Assembly: GCF_019345465.1 (NCBI RefSeq)
Contig: NZ_JAHKRC010000004.1
Span: forward strand, 248,001 to 312,000
Origin: Pseudomonas sp. NKUCC02_KPG
GTDB taxonomy: Bacteria; Pseudomonadota; Gammaproteobacteria; Pseudomonadales; Pseudomonadaceae
Direction: 5' to 3'
DNA length: 64,000 nucleotides
A program made the translations under genes and the position numbers. Under the pieces are notes generated by a model. The model saw only the letters and a list, made by a program, of their open reading frames with translations, ran no database searches and was not told the origin of the DNA. Below are positions 49,048-57,140 of the stretch, in pieces. Within the stretch, counting starts at the first letter, position 1. Each line of letters opens with the position of its first letter.

Positions 49048-50862
49048 GTGCGTCTGTTTTACCGTGTTCTGCTGGGACTGCTGCTGGCGTTGGTCCTGGG
49101 GCTTGGCCTGGTGATCTACTTCATTGCCAACCCAAAACTGCCTGCCTACGAGCCCCCTCAGCAACTGCACTATCTGGATCAGTGGACCCCTGCCGAACGC
49201 CAGACCTATTACTACACCCCCCAGGGGACCCAGGTTAAAGGCCTGCATTACGACTGGTTCAGCGCCCTCGAACTGCCCTTTTCAAAACAGCCTTTCGCAG
49301 CGCCCGAGTATCTGGCGCGCTTCGGGTTTCTGGTCGATCCCAAGCAACAGGCCACTACCGCCAACCCGGGCAACCTGCCAGTGGGCTTTACTCGCCACCA
49401 GAACCCGGGCAGCCAGGTCGAGTACCTGGACATCACCTGCGCCGCCTGCCACACCGGTGAACTGCGCTACAAAGGCCAGGCACTGCGCATCGATGGTGCC
49501 CCGGCACAACACGTGCTGCCATCCAGCGTACCGACCTTGCGCGGCGGCAGTTTTGGTCAGGCGCTGGTAGCCAGTCTCGCCGCGACCTACTACAACCCCT
49601 GGAAATTCGAACGCTTCGCACGCACGGTGCTGGGCGAGCAGTACGAAGCTCAGCACAAACAACTGCGCAAAGACTTCAAGGCATCCCTGGATACGTTTCT
49701 GGCGGTGGCCTGGAATGACACCCATCGCGGCCTCTATCCCACACTCGAAGGGCCGGGCCGTACCGATGCTTTCGGAAGGATCGCCAACGCCAGTTTCGGT
49801 GATGCCATTTCCCCGTCCAACTACCGCGTAGCCAACGCTCCGGTTGACTATCCGCACCTGTGGGATATGTGGACGTTCGACTGGGTGCAGTGGAACGGCT
49901 CGGCCAAGCAGCCGATGGCACGCAATATTGGTGAAGCCCTTGGTGTTGGCGCCACCCTGAATTTTTTCGATGAGCATGGCCAGCCACTGCAGGGCGATGC
50001 CCGCTACCCGTCGAGTGTTCGGGTAAACGACTTGCACCTGATTGAAGAGACCCTGCAAAAACTCAAGCCCCCGGTCTGGCCCGAGGCACTGTTCGGCAAC
50101 ATCGATCGCCCCCTGGCAGCCAAAGGCCGTGCGCTATTCAACGAAAACTGCGCCGGGTGTCATGTACCACCGGTGGTCGAGGAGAATGGGCGCCTGGTCA
50201 AGCAGCTCAAAATGTTGCCGGTCGAGGTCATCGGCACCGATCCCAATACCGCGAACAACATTGCCGACAATCGATACGATCTGAGCCCCTTGCAGTGGGA
50301 TCCGGCTGAACTGGCTGGCATGAACGTGGATTTGTACCCCAAAACCGATACGCCTCTGGACATGAGCAAACTGTCAGTGGCCAAGGGCCTGGCCTACGTC
50401 ACTGCGTTTGTTGAAAAACGGGCCTACCATGACGCCAGCATTGGCCCACAAGAGCAGGCGCGTCTCAACGGTTTCGGCCTGCCTATCGGTGTTCTGGAAG
50501 TGCGTGCCTACAAGGCGCGGCCCCTCGACGGGATCTGGGCCACTGCGCCCTTCCTGCACAACGGCTCAGTGCCTACGGTGTACCAACTGCTTTCGCCACA
50601 GGCCGAGCGCGACCAGACCTTCTATCGCGGCAGCTTTGAGTACGACCCGCGGCATTTGGGCTACCGCACCGAAGCCTTTGACGGTGGTTTTGTGCTCGAT
50701 ACGCGTATCAGCGGCAACCACAACAGCGGGCACGAGTTCCGCCCCGGCCCTCGCGGCAATGGCGTCATCGGACGCCTGCTGCAACCCGAAGAGCGCTGGG
50801 CGTTGCTGGAGTACTTGAAAGTGCTCGGCGGGCCCCTTGAACACCCGTTGCCCAACGAATGA
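49048..50862 (+). CDS. Dihaem cytochrome c, RoxA/MauG-like
   Basis: 604 aa with an N-terminal membrane anchor (residues 7-27) and the rest in the periplasm. Two c-type haem sites: CAACH at 131-135 and CAGCH at 368-372. The spacing of about 235 residues, a Trp-rich stretch between them (LWDMWTFDWVQW) and the total length fit the RoxA/RoxB-like group related to MauG and bacterial dihaem peroxidases. RoxA itself cleaves polyisoprene with O2. Start GTG after AAGGAG. A catalase-fold gene follows after 43 bases, so the pair probably handle peroxides or oxidised lipids together (inference). Confidence 0.85.
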   Translation: MRLFYRVLLGLLLALVLGLGLVIYFIANPKLPAYEPPQQLHYLDQWTPAERQTYYYTPQGTQVKGLHYDWFSALELPFSKQPFAAPEYLARFGFLVDPKQQATTANPGNLPVGFTRHQNPGSQVEYLDITCAACHTGELRYKGQALRIDGAPAQHVLPSSVPTLRGGSFGQALVASLAATYYNPWKFERFARTVLGEQYEAQHKQLRKDFKASLDTFLAVAWNDTHRGLYPTLEGPGRTDAFGRIANASFGDAISPSNYRVANAPVDYPHLWDMWTFDWVQWNGSAKQPMARNIGEALGVGATLNFFDEHGQPLQGDARYPSSVRVNDLHLIEETLQKLKPPVWPEALFGNIDRPLAAKGRALFNENCAGCHVPPVVEENGRLVKQLKMLPVEVIGTDPNTANNIADNRYDLSPLQWDPAELAGMNVDLYPKTDTPLDMSKLSVAKGLAYVTAFVEKRAYHDASIGPQEQARLNGFGLPIGVLEVRAYKARPLDGIWATAPFLHNGSVPTVYQLLSPQAERDQTFYRGSFEYDPRHLGYRTEAFDGGFVLDTRISGNHNSGHEFRPGPRGNGVIGRLLQPEERWALLEYLKVLGGPLEHPLPNE

Positions 50863-50905
50863 AGTTTGTTCGACACACCGAAGATTTCCCTAAAAGGATG
50901 TTTGC

Positions 50906-52042
50906 ATGCTGACCGCTTTCTGGCTTCGACTCGGCAAATGGCTGGGCACGTTACTGCTGGCACTGATCGCTCTGGGGTTGCTTGGCTGGGGATTGGCCAC
51001 GGGCTGGTACGCCTGGCAGCATCGCGGCCCGGTCTCGGCCCAGGAACAGATCCCCGCGGGTGAAGCCGCCATGACCCAGGACACTATCCAGACGGCGATC
51101 AGGATCGTTGACCAGCACCGCGAGAACACCCGTTATCTGCGCGATGCCCACGCCAAGGCCCACGGCTGCGTCAAAGCCCAGGTCCAGGTGCTCGACGATC
51201 TCGATCCGGCATTGCGCCAGGGCGTATTCACCGCACCGGGTAAAACCTGGCAAGCGGTGATGCGTCTGTCCAATGGCAATGCTTACCCGCAATTTGACAG
51301 CATCCGGGATGCCCGGGGGATGGCGATCAAGTTGCTCGACGTACCGGGGGCTCAGTTACTGCCAAGCCAGCAAGGGCGTGGCGAACAGGATTTTGTCATG
51401 TTCAACCATCCCAACTTCTTCGTCAGCGACGTAGCCGAATACCGTCAGAACATCGGTGCCCAGGCAGATGGCAAAAAGGTGCTGGCCTTCTTCCCGTCGT
51501 GGGATCCTCGCAGCTGGCAGGTCCGTCATTTGTTTATCGCCCTGGCGACACTGGCACCCGCCCCCGCCAGCCCCACGCAAACCACGTACTTTTCAGTGTC
51601 GCCCTACAAGTTCGGCACGGCCAATGCCAAATACCGTGTGGCCCCCGACCCTGAGAGCTGCCCGGTATACACATTGCCGGCGCAAAATGAGGCACTGCCC
51701 AATTTCTTGCGCAATGCCTTGAACCAGCAACTTTCCACCGACCGGGTACCTGCCTGTTTTGTCTTGCAGGTGCAACGCCAGAACGCCAATCGCTTCATGC
51801 CGATTGAAGATACGAGCATCGAATGGAAAGAGTCTGACGCGCCCTTCGAGACGGTGGCACGGGTCAGGATTGCCCCTCAGGACTTCGACACCCCAAGCCA
51901 GAATCTGGCGTGTGACAACCTGTCGTTCAGCCCGTGGCATGGCATCGAAGAGCATCGTCCGATTGGCGGGATCAACCGCCTGCGCAAGGCGGTGTATGAC
52001 GCCGTGAGCGAGTATCGGCATACACGCAATGCGCAGCAATAA
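50906..52042 (+). CDS. Membrane-anchored catalase-family haem protein
   Basis: 378 aa with one N-terminal membrane helix (14-36). A minimal catalase core follows: HAKAHGCVKAQVQVLDDL carries the distal His, MRLSNGNA and DARGMAIKLLDVPG follow as in catalases, and DFVMFNHPNFFVSD is the conserved Asn region. The C-terminus RLRKAVYDAVSEYRH should hold the proximal Tyr. It lacks the long N-terminal arm and flavodoxin-like parts of classical catalases. Such small members can be peroxidases or fatty-acid hydroperoxide enzymes rather than catalases. ATG with AAAAGGATG ribosome site; in operon with the dihaem cytochrome. Confidence 0.82.
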   Translation: MLTAFWLRLGKWLGTLLLALIALGLLGWGLATGWYAWQHRGPVSAQEQIPAGEAAMTQDTIQTAIRIVDQHRENTRYLRDAHAKAHGCVKAQVQVLDDLDPALRQGVFTAPGKTWQAVMRLSNGNAYPQFDSIRDARGMAIKLLDVPGAQLLPSQQGRGEQDFVMFNHPNFFVSDVAEYRQNIGAQADGKKVLAFFPSWDPRSWQVRHLFIALATLAPAPASPTQTTYFSVSPYKFGTANAKYRVAPDPESCPVYTLPAQNEALPNFLRNALNQQLSTDRVPACFVLQVQRQNANRFMPIEDTSIEWKESDAPFETVARVRIAPQDFDTPSQNLACDNLSFSPWHGIEEHRPIGGINRLRKAVYDAVSEYRHTRNAQQ

Positions 52043-52056
52043 CATGCCCGGATAAA

Positions 52057-52143
52057 TGTAGGAGCGGGCTTGCTCGCAATGAAGGCGACGCGGTCTTTGA
52101 ATCAGATCGCGTCGATGCCATCGCGAGCAAGCCCGCTCCCACA
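52057..52143. repeat. REP doublet (family A)
   Basis: Arms TGTAGGAGCGGGCTTGCTCG and CGAGCAAGCCCGCTCCCACA around about 45 bases, which again hold GCGACGCGGTC / GATCGCGTCG as an inner inverted pair. It lies 15 bases after the catalase-family gene and can end its transcript. Confidence 0.88.
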
Positions 52144-52589
52144 GGATTTGGCGCACGCTGTAATTAAGATATCTCCCACACTTAAAAATTATATATCTGT
52201 CATACGCACAACTTGACACCCATCAAACAGCACATAATGTGCCGCTCACAAAAACAACGAACAACGCACCGCACATCCAAGCCCCCTAATTAGCCACTAT
52301 GCGCAACAAGTTGCACACTTGAATGTGGATAACCCTGTGAATAGATCCTTGTAACTCCTGCAAATCTTGATGTACAGCCAAGTGCGCAAGAAGTTGCACA
52401 CTACTGCGCAACTTCTTGCGCACTTTTATCGGTACTTTTCATTACGCCAGCAAATTAAATCCAACTAGCAACACTACATCCCTGATAAACAAAGACTTTA
52501 TTTTTTCTGGCATGGGCTTTGATAGCAAATAGGAGCCCGCCATTAAAAAAGCCTGCGGGTTTCTATATTGATCAGTAAGGAAATCATCC
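52144..52589. other. AT-rich gene-free stretch upstream of hcp
   Basis: About 445 bases, clearly more AT-rich than its neighbours. It holds a DnaA-box-like word (52324), two near-identical 19-base direct repeats (52301, 52384), a strong hairpin (52380-52425) and the hcp ribosome site. A TTGACA at 52213 has no well-spaced -10, so the promoter is not assigned. Confidence 0.6.
52301..52425. repeat. Direct repeats and 18-bp-stem hairpin upstream of hcp
   Basis: GCGCAACAAGTTGCACACT at 52301-52319 recurs with one change at 52384-52402. The second copy is part of a hairpin: AAGTGCGCAAGAAGTTGC (52380-52397) pairs exactly with 52408-52425 across a 10-base loop. The three related words have the look of a palindromic protein-binding site used repeatedly; the hairpin could equally be a terminator, with TTTTAT following. 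Confidence 0.7.
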
Positions 52590-53108
52590 ATGGCAACGCC
52601 AGCGTATATGTCCATCAACGGTACCAAACAGGGTCTGATTACCGCCGGTGCTTTCACCGCCGACTCGGTCGGCAACACCTATCAGGAAGGTCACGAAGAC
52701 CAGGTCATGGTTCAGGGTTTCAGTCACGAAGTGATCATTCCTCGCGATCCGCAATCGGGTCAACCGACCGGTCAACGCGTTCACAAGCCGGTCAAGATTA
52801 CCAAGGTCTTCGACAAGTCTTCGCCGCTGCTGCTGGCTGCACTGACGTCCGGCGAGCGCCTGACTGAAATCACTATCGAGTGGTATCGCACTTCATCGGC
52901 AGGCACTCAGGAGCACTACTTCACCACCAAACTTGAAGACGCGATCATCGTCGACATCAAGGACTACATGCATAACTGCCAGGACCCGTCGAATTCGCAC
53001 TTCACCCATCTGGAAGACGTTGAGTTCACCTACCGCAAAATCACCTGGACCCATGAAGTGTCCGGTACTTCCGGTTCTGATGACTGGCGCACCCCAGTTG
53101 CAGGCTGA
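52590..53108 (+). CDS. hcp: Type VI secretion tube protein Hcp
   Basis: 172 aa, Hcp1-family hexameric ring that stacks into the T6SS inner tube. Family start MATPAYMSINGTKQGLITAGAF, then VQGFSHEVIIPRDPQSGQPTG and EWYRTSSAGTQEHYFTTKLEDA. AAGGAAA ribosome site. It begins the hcp-vgrG-effector island and may carry or chaperone the cargo. No tssA-M genes are in the window. Confidence 0.95.
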   Translation: MATPAYMSINGTKQGLITAGAFTADSVGNTYQEGHEDQVMVQGFSHEVIIPRDPQSGQPTGQRVHKPVKITKVFDKSSPLLLAALTSGERLTEITIEWYRTSSAGTQEHYFTTKLEDAIIVDIKDYMHNCQDPSNSHFTHLEDVEFTYRKITWTHEVSGTSGSDDWRTPVAG

Positions 53109-53196
53109 CACTGACTGAGTGTTTCACGGTATCAATCGTTGTTTAACGGTTGATACCGCTCATGACTTTTTGAGGGTCAGGCTTGAGGAAAAAAAC

Positions 53197-55260
53197 ATGT
53201 TCAATCCTGCTAACGAAACGCTGTTCACGCTCACTATCGAAGGGTTTGAACACGATCTGCGCGTGCTTGAGTTTCAAGGGCCGGAGGCCATCAGCACACC
53301 GTTTGCGATCAAGGTAGAACTCGTCAGCGAACGCCCGAATCTTGACCTTGAAAGCATGCTTCACAAACAAGCTTTTCTGGCTTTCAACAACAGTGGTAAC
53401 GGTATTCATGGGCAGATATATCGTATTGCCCAAGGCGATTCGGGCAAACGTCTGACACGTTACAGTCTGACGCTGGTCCCGCACCTTGCCTATCTAAGGC
53501 ATCGCACCAATCAGCGTATTTTCCAACAGCGCACGGTTGCGCAAATCATCAGCAAGATCCTTGAAGAACACGCAATCCTTGGCGATGCCTACCAGTTTCG
53601 ACTGAACGCGATCTACCCGCCGCGAGAATACTGCGTTCAGTACAACGAGTCGGACTTGCACTTCATCCAGCGCCTGTGCCGCGAAGAAGGTATTCATTAC
53701 CACTTCGAACACTCCAGGCAGGCCCATTTACTGGTGTTCGGCGATGACCAGACGGGGTTTCCCCAACTGGACAAACCCACCGCCTACCTGCAGGACAGCG
53801 GCATGGTGGCCGATGAACCTGCCATCAAGCACTTCAACCTGCGCGTTGAGGCCCGTACCAGTCGCACCACGCGCAGGGATTACAACTTCGAGAAAGCCGG
53901 CTTTACCGTCCAGGCCGCCCACAACCCTGAAGCCCAGAGCCCTCAGCCCGATCTTGAGGACTATGACTATCCAGGTTTGTTCGTCCAGGGTGAGCGCGGC
54001 AAGCCCTTGACCCGGCGCGCCCTTGAGCGTCACCGAGCCGATTACCGTCAATCCGAAGGCAACAGCGATCAGCCAACGCTGGTCAGCGGGCACTTCATGT
54101 TGCTCAGCGAACACCCGCGCAAAGAGTGGAACGCGCTCTGGTTACTGACTGAAGTCCATCACCAGGGCTATCAGCCGCAGGTACTGGAAGAGAGCATCAG
54201 CCATGCCCCCTCACCTGATTCAGAACAGCTTGAACAGGGCTATCGCAACCGTTTCGTGGCAACGCCCTGGGATGTGTTTTATCGCCCGCAACAGCCATAC
54301 CCCAAACCCCGCGTGCTGGGCAGCCAAACGGCCCTGGTCACCGGGCCAGCCGGCGAAGAGATCTATTGCGACGCCTATGGCCGGATCAAGGTCAAGTTCC
54401 ACTGGGACCGCGAAGGCAAGGCTGATGACAAGTCCAGCTACTGGCTACGGGTGGCCTCCAGTTGGGCGGGCGGCAGCCACGGCGGGGTCACGATTCCGCG
54501 GGTCGGGATGGAGGTGCTGGTCACCTTCCTTGAGGGCGACCCCGACCGGCCCGTGGTCAGCGGCTGCCTGGCCAATAGCCTGAACCCGGTGCCTTATGAG
54601 TTGCCAGCACACAAGACCCGCAGTGTCTTGCGCAGCCGCAGTTCACCGGGAGGCCGGGGTTTCAACGAACTGCACCTTGAAGATCGCGCCGGTCAGGAGC
54701 TGATCTATCTGCGTGCCCAGCGCGACATGGAACAGAACATCGGGCATGACAGCCGCCTTGAAGTTGGCAACGAGCGCCATGAAACCATCAAGGGCAACAG
54801 CATCGCGGTGCTCGAAGCGCAGGACCAGCGCACTGTAACGGCAGATCGAAAAGTCGCGCTCCAGGCCAGCGACTACTTGCAGGTCGCCAGCAGCAGCCAT
54901 ACCCGGGTCGGGCAGACCGTGGTCGTGGAGGCAGGTCAGGAAGTTCACCTCAAGGCCGGAGCCAATCTGATCCTGGACGCGGGTGCCAGCCTTACCTTGA
55001 AAGCCGGGGGGCACCACCTGGTCATCAGCCCCGCAGGCATCTTCAGCAGCACCCCGATTGAAACCGGCGGCGCCCCCCTCAGCGGAACGGCGGCGGTGTC
55101 GCTATTGCCCGACTTGCTGGGGCTCTCAAGCATTCCGTCCTTGCTTGATCCGGAGGCTACAGACGCCCAGGCAAACGAGCCCCCTGCGTCGCCCAAAGGG
55201 GTGTGCAAGGGCTGCTTGCTGGCTGCACAGGCCAGGGCCGAGGCATTAGTGGCGCAGTAA
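53197..55260 (+). CDS. vgrG: Type VI secretion spike protein VgrG (TssI)
   Basis: 687 aa. The gp27-like base is at 1-about 390 (FTLTIEGFEHDLRVLEFQGPEAIS; YCVQYNESDLHFIQRLCREEGIHYHFEH). The gp5 OB-fold follows with GPAGEEIYCDAYGRIKVKFHWDR, then a short needle of repeats. There is no catalytic extension; the tail is a low-complexity Pro/Ala stretch ending in CKGCLLAAQARAEALVAQ, likely the contact for the adaptor or effector. Start at MFNPANETLF with a GAGGA site; the earlier frame opening is rejected. Confidence 0.95.
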   Translation: MFNPANETLFTLTIEGFEHDLRVLEFQGPEAISTPFAIKVELVSERPNLDLESMLHKQAFLAFNNSGNGIHGQIYRIAQGDSGKRLTRYSLTLVPHLAYLRHRTNQRIFQQRTVAQIISKILEEHAILGDAYQFRLNAIYPPREYCVQYNESDLHFIQRLCREEGIHYHFEHSRQAHLLVFGDDQTGFPQLDKPTAYLQDSGMVADEPAIKHFNLRVEARTSRTTRRDYNFEKAGFTVQAAHNPEAQSPQPDLEDYDYPGLFVQGERGKPLTRRALERHRADYRQSEGNSDQPTLVSGHFMLLSEHPRKEWNALWLLTEVHHQGYQPQVLEESISHAPSPDSEQLEQGYRNRFVATPWDVFYRPQQPYPKPRVLGSQTALVTGPAGEEIYCDAYGRIKVKFHWDREGKADDKSSYWLRVASSWAGGSHGGVTIPRVGMEVLVTFLEGDPDRPVVSGCLANSLNPVPYELPAHKTRSVLRSRSSPGGRGFNELHLEDRAGQELIYLRAQRDMEQNIGHDSRLEVGNERHETIKGNSIAVLEAQDQRTVTADRKVALQASDYLQVASSSHTRVGQTVVVEAGQEVHLKAGANLILDAGASLTLKAGGHHLVISPAGIFSSTPIETGGAPLSGTAAVSLLPDLLGLSSIPSLLDPEATDAQANEPPASPKGVCKGCLLAAQARAEALVAQ

Positions 55261-55297
55261 CACTTCATCAGCGAACCTCTTGAAACAAGGAAGCAAC

Positions 55298-56107
55298 ATG
55301 TCAACAACCGCAAAGGACTGGTTTCAACTTTTGACCGTAGAAGCCCGCAAGGCGAAGCTCGACCACCTGGATGTTCTGATCGACTGCACGACACTGCCTG
55401 CCCAGCTATTGCCGCCTCTGCTTGAACTGACACCGGCGCCTGCCAGCGCCTGGTTGTTCGAGCAAACGCTGGAGCACGAAGTGGCCCGTTTTGGCCCACT
55501 GCTGCTGCGCATCGAATTGACCCATGAGCAACAGTGCGCCGGGCTATTTGCGCTGCTTGAAGCGGTACACCACGACTTTTGTGTGCTGGCACTGACCAGT
55601 CGCTGGCCTTTCGACGCCTTGGTCGCGCACTTGCGTGGGGCTACCCGGGCTTGCTGGAACCAGAATACGTGCAGCGGTGTACTGCGTTACTACGACACCC
55701 GCCTGTTCAAGTCTTTTTGCGAACAGCTTGATCCCCCTCAACTCAAGTTGTTTCACGCCCCGGTGAGCCGGTGGCACTGGATCGATCGCGACAACAAAGC
55801 TGCAGCGCTATCAGGGTTCGACACCCGCCCGGGCGATCAGGCTGCGCAAACCGGCATGAGCCTGAGCAATGAGCAAGTGCTGCACTTGCAAGCTGTCAGC
55901 GCGGCACTTCGCTGGTTCAAGGAGCACGCCAAGACGCCCCATGAGCATGGCTTCACTTCACGCGAAGCCATGATTCGTTGCCTGATTGAAATCCATCTGG
56001 ATATCAGCCGGCAGAAACTGGAAAAACATGAACACGAAGACTTTATTGCCTCGGCGCTGAGTACCCACCTTCCAATCACCTCGACCTGGCACAAGGCCCA
56101 CTCGTGA
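55298..56107 (+). CDS. DUF4123 type VI effector adaptor
   Basis: 269 aa soluble protein of the DUF4123 (Tap/TEC) family, the chaperones that load effectors onto VgrG. The family pattern appears in LDVLIDCTT, PASAWLFEQTLEHEVARFGPLLLRI and SRWPFDALVAHLRGATRACW, and GVLRYYDTRLF. ATG with AAGGAA. It sits directly between vgrG and the immunity genes, and its stop overlaps the next GTG. It should pair this VgrG with the Tle1 effector. Confidence 0.88.
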   Translation: MSTTAKDWFQLLTVEARKAKLDHLDVLIDCTTLPAQLLPPLLELTPAPASAWLFEQTLEHEVARFGPLLLRIELTHEQQCAGLFALLEAVHHDFCVLALTSRWPFDALVAHLRGATRACWNQNTCSGVLRYYDTRLFKSFCEQLDPPQLKLFHAPVSRWHWIDRDNKAAALSGFDTRPGDQAAQTGMSLSNEQVLHLQAVSAALRWFKEHAKTPHEHGFTSREAMIRCLIEIHLDISRQKLEKHEHEDFIASALSTHLPITSTWHKAHS

Positions 56108-56622
56108 GTCGCTTGCCTCTTTTGCTGTTAATCAGCGGTCTCTCGCTACAGGGCTGTGCCGACTCCATACCTGACCGGTTAGGCGCGCCAATCGAGGGCT
56201 ATAGCCATACCTCGGCGGCGATCAACCGGTTTTCGGTGAATGGCAATGGCGGACCCAATCTGGCGCCCTACGGATACGGCGGCGGCCAAATGTGCTGCGC
56301 CACGCTTCCCGTGAAATGGCACCCCGGCTTGACCGTGGTTGTCGAGTGGGAGAAAGACCCTGATCCGCACGCCTCTGCACATTGGCCGCCCCTTGGGACC
56401 GATGGCTACCGGGCTGTCTACAAGTTGCATGCGGCCAAGTACACCCGCCATCGCGCCGTTGTCGCAGTGGCTCCGTATGAAGAGCTGGGGGCAATAGATG
56501 TGCATTTTCTGCCCTGTAATCAGGTGGCTGTATCAGCCGTTGCCGCTCTTCCCGGCCAGCCGGGTTACCCATTTAATTTCCCTCAAAAAATGCAGGAGCC
56601 CGCCACATGTCCGAAACCATGA
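56104..56622 (+). CDS. DUF3304 lipoprotein, likely immunity protein Tli1 (copy 1)
   Basis: 172 aa. A lipoprotein signal ends in LQGC (Cys18). The mature part carries GAPIEGYSHTSAAINRFSVNG, GGGQMCCATLPVKWHPG, YTRHRAVVAVAPYEELG and VHFLPCNQVAVSA, the DUF3304 family. DUF3304 proteins lie beside Tle1 phospholipase genes and are periplasmic immunity proteins. Start GTG inside the adaptor stop (GTGA). Its last 16 bases overlap the start of copy 2. Confidence 0.85.
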   Translation: MSRLPLLLLISGLSLQGCADSIPDRLGAPIEGYSHTSAAINRFSVNGNGGPNLAPYGYGGGQMCCATLPVKWHPGLTVVVEWEKDPDPHASAHWPPLGTDGYRAVYKLHAAKYTRHRAVVAVAPYEELGAIDVHFLPCNQVAVSAVAALPGQPGYPFNFPQKMQEPATCPKP

Positions 56623-57140
56623 CTCGCTCACTGCTGGTGATGTTTATCGCCGGGATGGCGCTACAGGGCTGTGCCGACTCCCTGCCTGACCGCCTCGGCG
56701 CGCCAATCGAGGGCTATAGCCATACCTCGGCGGCGATCAACCGGTTTTCGGTCAATGGCAATGGCGGGCCCAATCTGGCGCCCTACGGATACGGCGGCGG
56801 CCAAATGTGCTGCGCCACGCTTCCCGTGAAATGGCACCCCGGCTTGACCGTGGTGGTCGAGTGGGAAAAAGACCCTGATCCGTATGATTCCGCCAACTGG
56901 CCCAAGCCCCGCTATTCCGATGCCTGGTTCAAAGCCGCTCGAGAGAAAGAAGCTCAATACACCCGCCATCGTGCCGTTGTAGCAGTGGCGCCGTATGAGG
57001 AGTTGGGGCTTGTAAACGTGCATTTCTTACCATGTAACCAAGTTGCGGTATCAGCTGGAGCGACCTATCCCGGCCGGCCGGATTATCCGTTTCATTACCC
57101 TCAAAAAATGCAGGAGCCTGCCACATGTGCGAAACCATGA
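56607..57140 (+). CDS. DUF3304 lipoprotein, likely immunity protein Tli1 (copy 2)
   Basis: 177 aa, tandem paralogue of the preceding gene. Lipobox Cys22 in ALQGC. Residues matching copy 1 positions 19-88 are almost identical, then a stretch of about 25 residues differs completely (NWPKPRYSDAWFKAAREK in place of HWPPLGTDGYRAVYKLHA), then similarity resumes. Ribosome site AGGAG lies in the end of copy 1. Its last 16 bases overlap the start of the effector gene in the same way that copy 1 overlaps copy 2. The two may protect against this and a related effector. Confidence 0.85.
   Translation: MSETMTRSLLVMFIAGMALQGCADSLPDRLGAPIEGYSHTSAAINRFSVNGNGGPNLAPYGYGGGQMCCATLPVKWHPGLTVVVEWEKDPDPYDSANWPKPRYSDAWFKAAREKEAQYTRHRAVVAVAPYEELGLVNVHFLPCNQVAVSAGATYPGRPDYPFHYPQKMQEPATCAKP

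Noticed and set aside
52213..52238. TTGACA...CATAAT promoter before hcp
   Set aside because: The spacer is only 14 bases, too short for a usual sigma-70 promoter.
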